From positions 41,363,538-41,427,537 of the forward strand of contig NC_089741.1 of NCBI RefSeq assembly GCF_040412425.1: a stretch of DNA of 64,000 bases. Direction: 5' to 3'. The position numbers and the translations under genes are program-made. Each line of letters opens with the position of its first letter. Position 1 is the stretch's first letter. The notes beneath the pieces were generated by a model. That model was not told the origin of the DNA. It saw only the letters and a list, made by a program, of their open reading frames with translations, and did not search any database. Of this stretch, positions 60,649-64,000 are shown in pieces. This stretch comes from Macrobrachium rosenbergii. Lineage: Eukaryota > Arthropoda > Malacostraca > Decapoda > Palaemonidae.

Positions 60649-60773
<125 letters not shown>

Positions 60774-60805
60774 ATAACCACTCTGACACAGAGATTTTAT
60801 ATTTC

Positions 60806-60955
60806 TCATAACCATGAGGAATATGAAAGACTGACTGTAAATCCTGGCCGGTTTCGGCTTTATTTCTCAGGCATTATCCAAGGCAAATGGCTTAAAAATA
60901 AAGATGAAACCGGTCAGGATTTACATTCTGTCTTTAATTTTTCTAGTGGTTATGA
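60806..60955. mobile_element. Foldback element with CCGGTTTC arms
   Basis: The left arm (about 60808-60872: CATAACCAT, GAAAGACTG, TGTAAATCCTGGCCGGTTTC, GGCTTTATTT) pairs with the right arm (about 60893-60953: AAATAAAGATGAAACCGG, TCAGGATTTACA, CTGTCTTT, AGTGGTTATG). The loop is about 20 bp. It lies between TA-rich microsatellites. Non-coding. Confidence 0.8.
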
Positions 60956-61200
60956 TAGATATATACACACATTTATGTATACATTTATATAAATATATTT
61001 ATTTCTATATAAATACATATACATACATATATAAATGTATACATAAATGTATATATATATAATTTTATAATACATAATACAAACATACATACATATACAT
61101 ATATATATGCATATACATGAATACCACCATCCTCCCCCTCTCACTCAAACGCAAACACGCATACATACCTGCACTGACATGACACACGGCTTTACACCTC
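60956..61200. other. CATA-rich low-complexity sequence
   Basis: ATACATATA words without fixed period. No gene seen. Confidence 0.5.
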
Positions 61201-61202
61201 AC

Positions 61203-61445
61203 CCCAGGTAACAATCGCCGTGTTCCTGACCGCCGCTTTCCTCTAACCATTGCTTTATCGCCTTCTCCCCTAACTCCCTTACGTAGTCTCCAACCCCTTT
61301 ACTTCTTCGACCCGAAGCGACATTGCGATATCCAGACGAGGAGGATTTGATGTAGGTATTCGTGGGATTTGGAGAGCGAGGAAATGAACTGGATGAAATA
61401 GGAATACGTTGAATAATGGGTAATTCGAGGTGCTGGAACATAAAT
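61203..61445 (-). CDS. Candidate coding exon, 243 nt, unknown protein
   Basis: On the minus strand an open segment lies between TTCCCTAG (acceptor-like, with T/C-rich sequence upstream) and CTGGG/GTGAGG (donor-like). Length 243 nt, phase 2 at both ends. It encodes MFQHLELPIIQRIPISSSSF, a serine-rich part, GYRNVASGRRSKGVGDYVRE, then LGEKAIKQWLEESGGQEHGD and CYLG. Composition is balanced and clearly GC-richer than the flanks. SGRRSKG could be a dibasic site, but there is no signal peptide in the segment. I do not recognise a family. If the donor is not used, the frame stops at TGA (61201-61199). Confidence 0.35.
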
Positions 61446-61504
61446 CTAGGGAACTTCCAGGGAAATGGAATAAAGAACGAATACTTGAGGAACTAAAATT
61501 AATA

Positions 61505-62215
61505 AAAACTTATATAAATGAATAAAATGAATAACAACTGCTACGAGGAAATGGCACAAAAGCATGGACTGAAAATATGAATTACTAGGGCTTTCCAAAG
61601 TAAGAAAATTAAATAAAATGAATAATAATAATCATTCTTGGAACTGGCACAAATTTTGTAAGAAACAAAATAGGAAATGAGAGCTTTTTCAAGAGCAAAG
61701 GTGTAATACACAAAATGAATAAAATTAATAAGGCAAAAGGAAATAATAATGGACTGAAATAAATGAATAAATAGGCTGTAATACAAAAAGAAAATGAATA
61801 AAAATTAATAAAATGAATAAATCATCAAAAGATATCTTGGAACTAAGGGCAAGAAAACAAATAAAATTGGCAGAAAAAAAATATATTGAAAATACTCTAG
61901 GGTTTTCCAAAGCAAGGAAATGAATAAAATGAATAACAATCATTCAAAGTATACTGAAAATATGAATAAACTGGAGCAAACAAGGAAATGAACAGAAATG
62001 AATAATAATAATGAGGAACAACTACAATTATGAAGAACTACCAGCATTAACAACTGATATAAATGAATAAATGAATAAATTTAGAAATGGCAATAAAAGT
62101 ATGGATGAAAATTTGGAATAACTATCAGTCATCTTCATGATCATAATTTTTTGGAACTGGCAAATTTTGGAAGAACTGAGAAAGCAAGGAAATTAGAAAG
62201 AATAATGATCATTCA
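61505..62215 (+). repeat. Degenerate A-rich tandem array
   Basis: Related blocks recur: GGGCTTTCCAAAGTAAGAAA (61590), GGGTTTTCCAAAGCAAGGAA (61900), AAACAAGGAAATGAACAGAAATGAAT (61977) and AGAAAGCAAGGAAATTAG (62179), usually followed by AAATGAATAATAATCATTC. CTTGGAACTGGCAAA also recurs (61636, 62152). Irregular spacing, old. Confidence 0.7.
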
Positions 62216-62481
62216 CACTACACAAAACATACAATTTGTAAGAAAGATGTACATTAATTAAATCTAACCCTGAATGATTATTTTCTTAAGCTATCTTCCA
62301 TGTCAAAATTTTCGAAACATGGAAGATGCCTCCCAAATAGAAACCCCCGACCCCATCAATCAGGGGATGAGTTATGAGATAAAAAAAGATCACTTCACTA
62401 CAGTCACTCTGTAACTGGTGAACATGGGACTGATCCCTGAACTGAAAAATAAAGCTTACCAGTGTTTGGAAATAATGAGAA

Positions 62482-62783
62482 TGGAATATAGAGTTCAGGC
62501 CAAAGGCCAAGCACTAGGACCTAAGGAGGTCATTCAACTGGAAAGAGAAATTGAAGTACAGGTAGGGTTTGAAAGGCGTACCAGGAGAAAACCTCGCTGT
62601 TGCAATTGAAATAATTATTAGTAGAGTGTGGATAGCAAGATGGAAGAAAGAGAATATGAATGGAGGTGCAGTAAAAGGAACGAAAGGGGTTGCAGCTAGG
62701 GGCCGAAGAGATGCTGCAAAGAACCTTTAGCAATGCCTACAGTGCACCCCGTGAGGTGCACTGACGGCACTAACCCCCTACGG
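62482..62783 (+). mobile_element. Family B dispersed repeat, copy 3
   Basis: GGCCAAAGGCCAAGCACTAG, GAGGTCATTCAACTGGAAAG, GAAAACCTCGCTGTTGCAAT, GCAAGATGGAAGAAAGAGAA, GTAAAAGGAACGAAAGGGGT, TGCAGCTAGGGGCCGAAG and GAGGTGCACTGACGGCAC. The longest of the three copies. Confidence 0.9.
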
Positions 62784-63028
62784 AGTTCACCAGCCTTTGA
62801 ACCAACTAATCAACTTACACAGATTCTTTACAGACTTAATCATCTGTTCGCAGAACTTCGTTTGAACTGGTGCATTTATTTACCTTCTTACAAACCTATT
62901 TCTTTATTCTAAAAATCCAGTGAACTGCAAAGACCATCAGATGAAATTTACGGTCATTCAAGGCTCCATAAAAGTTATTTCAGTTTCTATGGCTGAGAGA
63001 AAAATTATCATTTCTGTTTCTTTCGTTT
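62784..63028. other. Unique sequence, no gene seen
   Basis: No feature supported. Confidence 0.5.
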
Positions 63029-63390
63029 TTAGTTTTCTGTAAAATGAAAACTATTGTGCCGATTCTGGTCTGTCCTGGCCGCGCTTTTTCTGTCCGCCTC
63101 AGATCTTAAAAACTACTGAGGCTAGAGGGCTGCAAATGGTATGATGATTATCCACTCTCAATCATCAAACATAACAAGTACGTCTTCAGCTCAGTAGGCT
63201 TATTTACTTTACAGTTAAGTTAGTCATAATCATTACTCTGCAACGATATAGAACAAACCACCACCGGGCCGTAGTTGAAGTTTCATGGCCACGGCTCAAG
63301 ACAATGAAAGATACATTATTTTTCGGTGCGCCTTTGTTATACTGATGCACAGAAAACTCGTTGCTCTGGAAGAAACTTCAGCGCATTTTT
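63029..63390 (-). mobile_element. Family A foldback element, copy 9 (inverted)
   Basis: TTTTAGTTTTCTGTAAAATG at the left, then CTGTCCGCCTCAGATCTTAA, AAACTACTGAGGCTAGAGGG, ACCACCGGGCCGT, TTTTTCGGTGCGCC and GAAACTTCAGCGCA at the right. Central part shortened. Confidence 0.88.
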
Positions 63391-63527
63391 GCTTATTTTT
63401 TATCCTAATCAAATCTGCTCACTACCTAGACAGCTACGTGAAAGAATCAAGTCGTGTGTAACCTCAATAAACTTGAGTCCCTTGCAATTTACGTTAGAGG
63501 CTCCAAACATCTAGAAAAAACTATTTC

Positions 63528-63533
<6 letters not shown>
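63391..63533. other. Unique sequence, no gene seen
   Basis: No feature supported. Confidence 0.5.

Positions 63534-63598
<65 letters not shown>
63534..63598 (+). repeat. TA microsatellite
   Basis: Uninterrupted TA run of about 63 bp. Confidence 0.96.

Positions 63599-64000
<402 letters not shown>

Overview
The window looks like a piece of non-coding nuclear DNA from an arthropod, most likely a decapod crustacean (shrimp, prawn or crayfish type). Direct evidence: extremely dense dinucleotide repeats (GA/CT, TA), many trinucleotide and tetranucleotide tracts, AT-rich unique sequence, no operon-like organisation and no intact long gene. The decapod assignment is inference. It rests on this repeat load and on several dispersed repeats whose wording I associate with decapod sequences; no database search was possible. 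Almost all long open frames are translations of simple repeats (poly-SL, poly-RE, poly-YI, poly-L) or of minisatellites, and they are not annotated as genes.

Layout. 1-2.3 kb: GA tracts and a 20-bp minisatellite with homologous flanks, then the first copy of a dispersed foldback element (family A). 2.9-7.2 kb: an inverted GA/CT pair, TATG repeats, tRNA-like SINE heads facing each other, TCC and GA blocks, and a short retroelement (family D) with an ATT tail. 7.7-20.7 kb: TA/GA compound microsatellites, a 42-bp repeat that keeps an open frame, GA and CT arrays whose spacers are themselves repeated, a near-perfect 84-bp palindrome, and a degenerate array. 21-30 kb: a truncated SINE (family C), very long TA tracts, CT and GA arrays with repeated spacers, a GAG block and a tRNA-like remnant. 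31-39 kb: the best higher-order GA and CT arrays, a C-rich and a G-rich minisatellite, and a 5S rRNA-like fragment. 41-46 kb: a probable LINE 3' end, family A, 26- and 24-bp minisatellites and a full-looking tRNA-derived SINE. 49-57 kb: family D, four more family A copies in both orientations, family B, a foldback, and one short exon-like segment. 57-64 kb: a 32-bp array that repeats the nuclear-receptor half-site TCAAGGTCA, long ATT tracts, another foldback, one exon-like open segment, family B and family A copies, ending inside a TA tract.

How it fits together. I see no pathway or complete gene. Two minus-strand segments (55546-55617 and 61203-61445) have codon-like composition, splice-like borders and lengths divisible by three, so part of the window could be intronic to a minus-strand gene; this is weak. 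The organising theme is repeat dynamics. GA/CT tracts alternate with homologous spacers at a dozen or so places. Mobile elements sit against or inside microsatellites. One element family occurs nine times. The most biologically suggestive item is the 57.2-57.7 kb array, which presents about a dozen FTZ-F1/ERR-type half-sites at 32-bp spacing.
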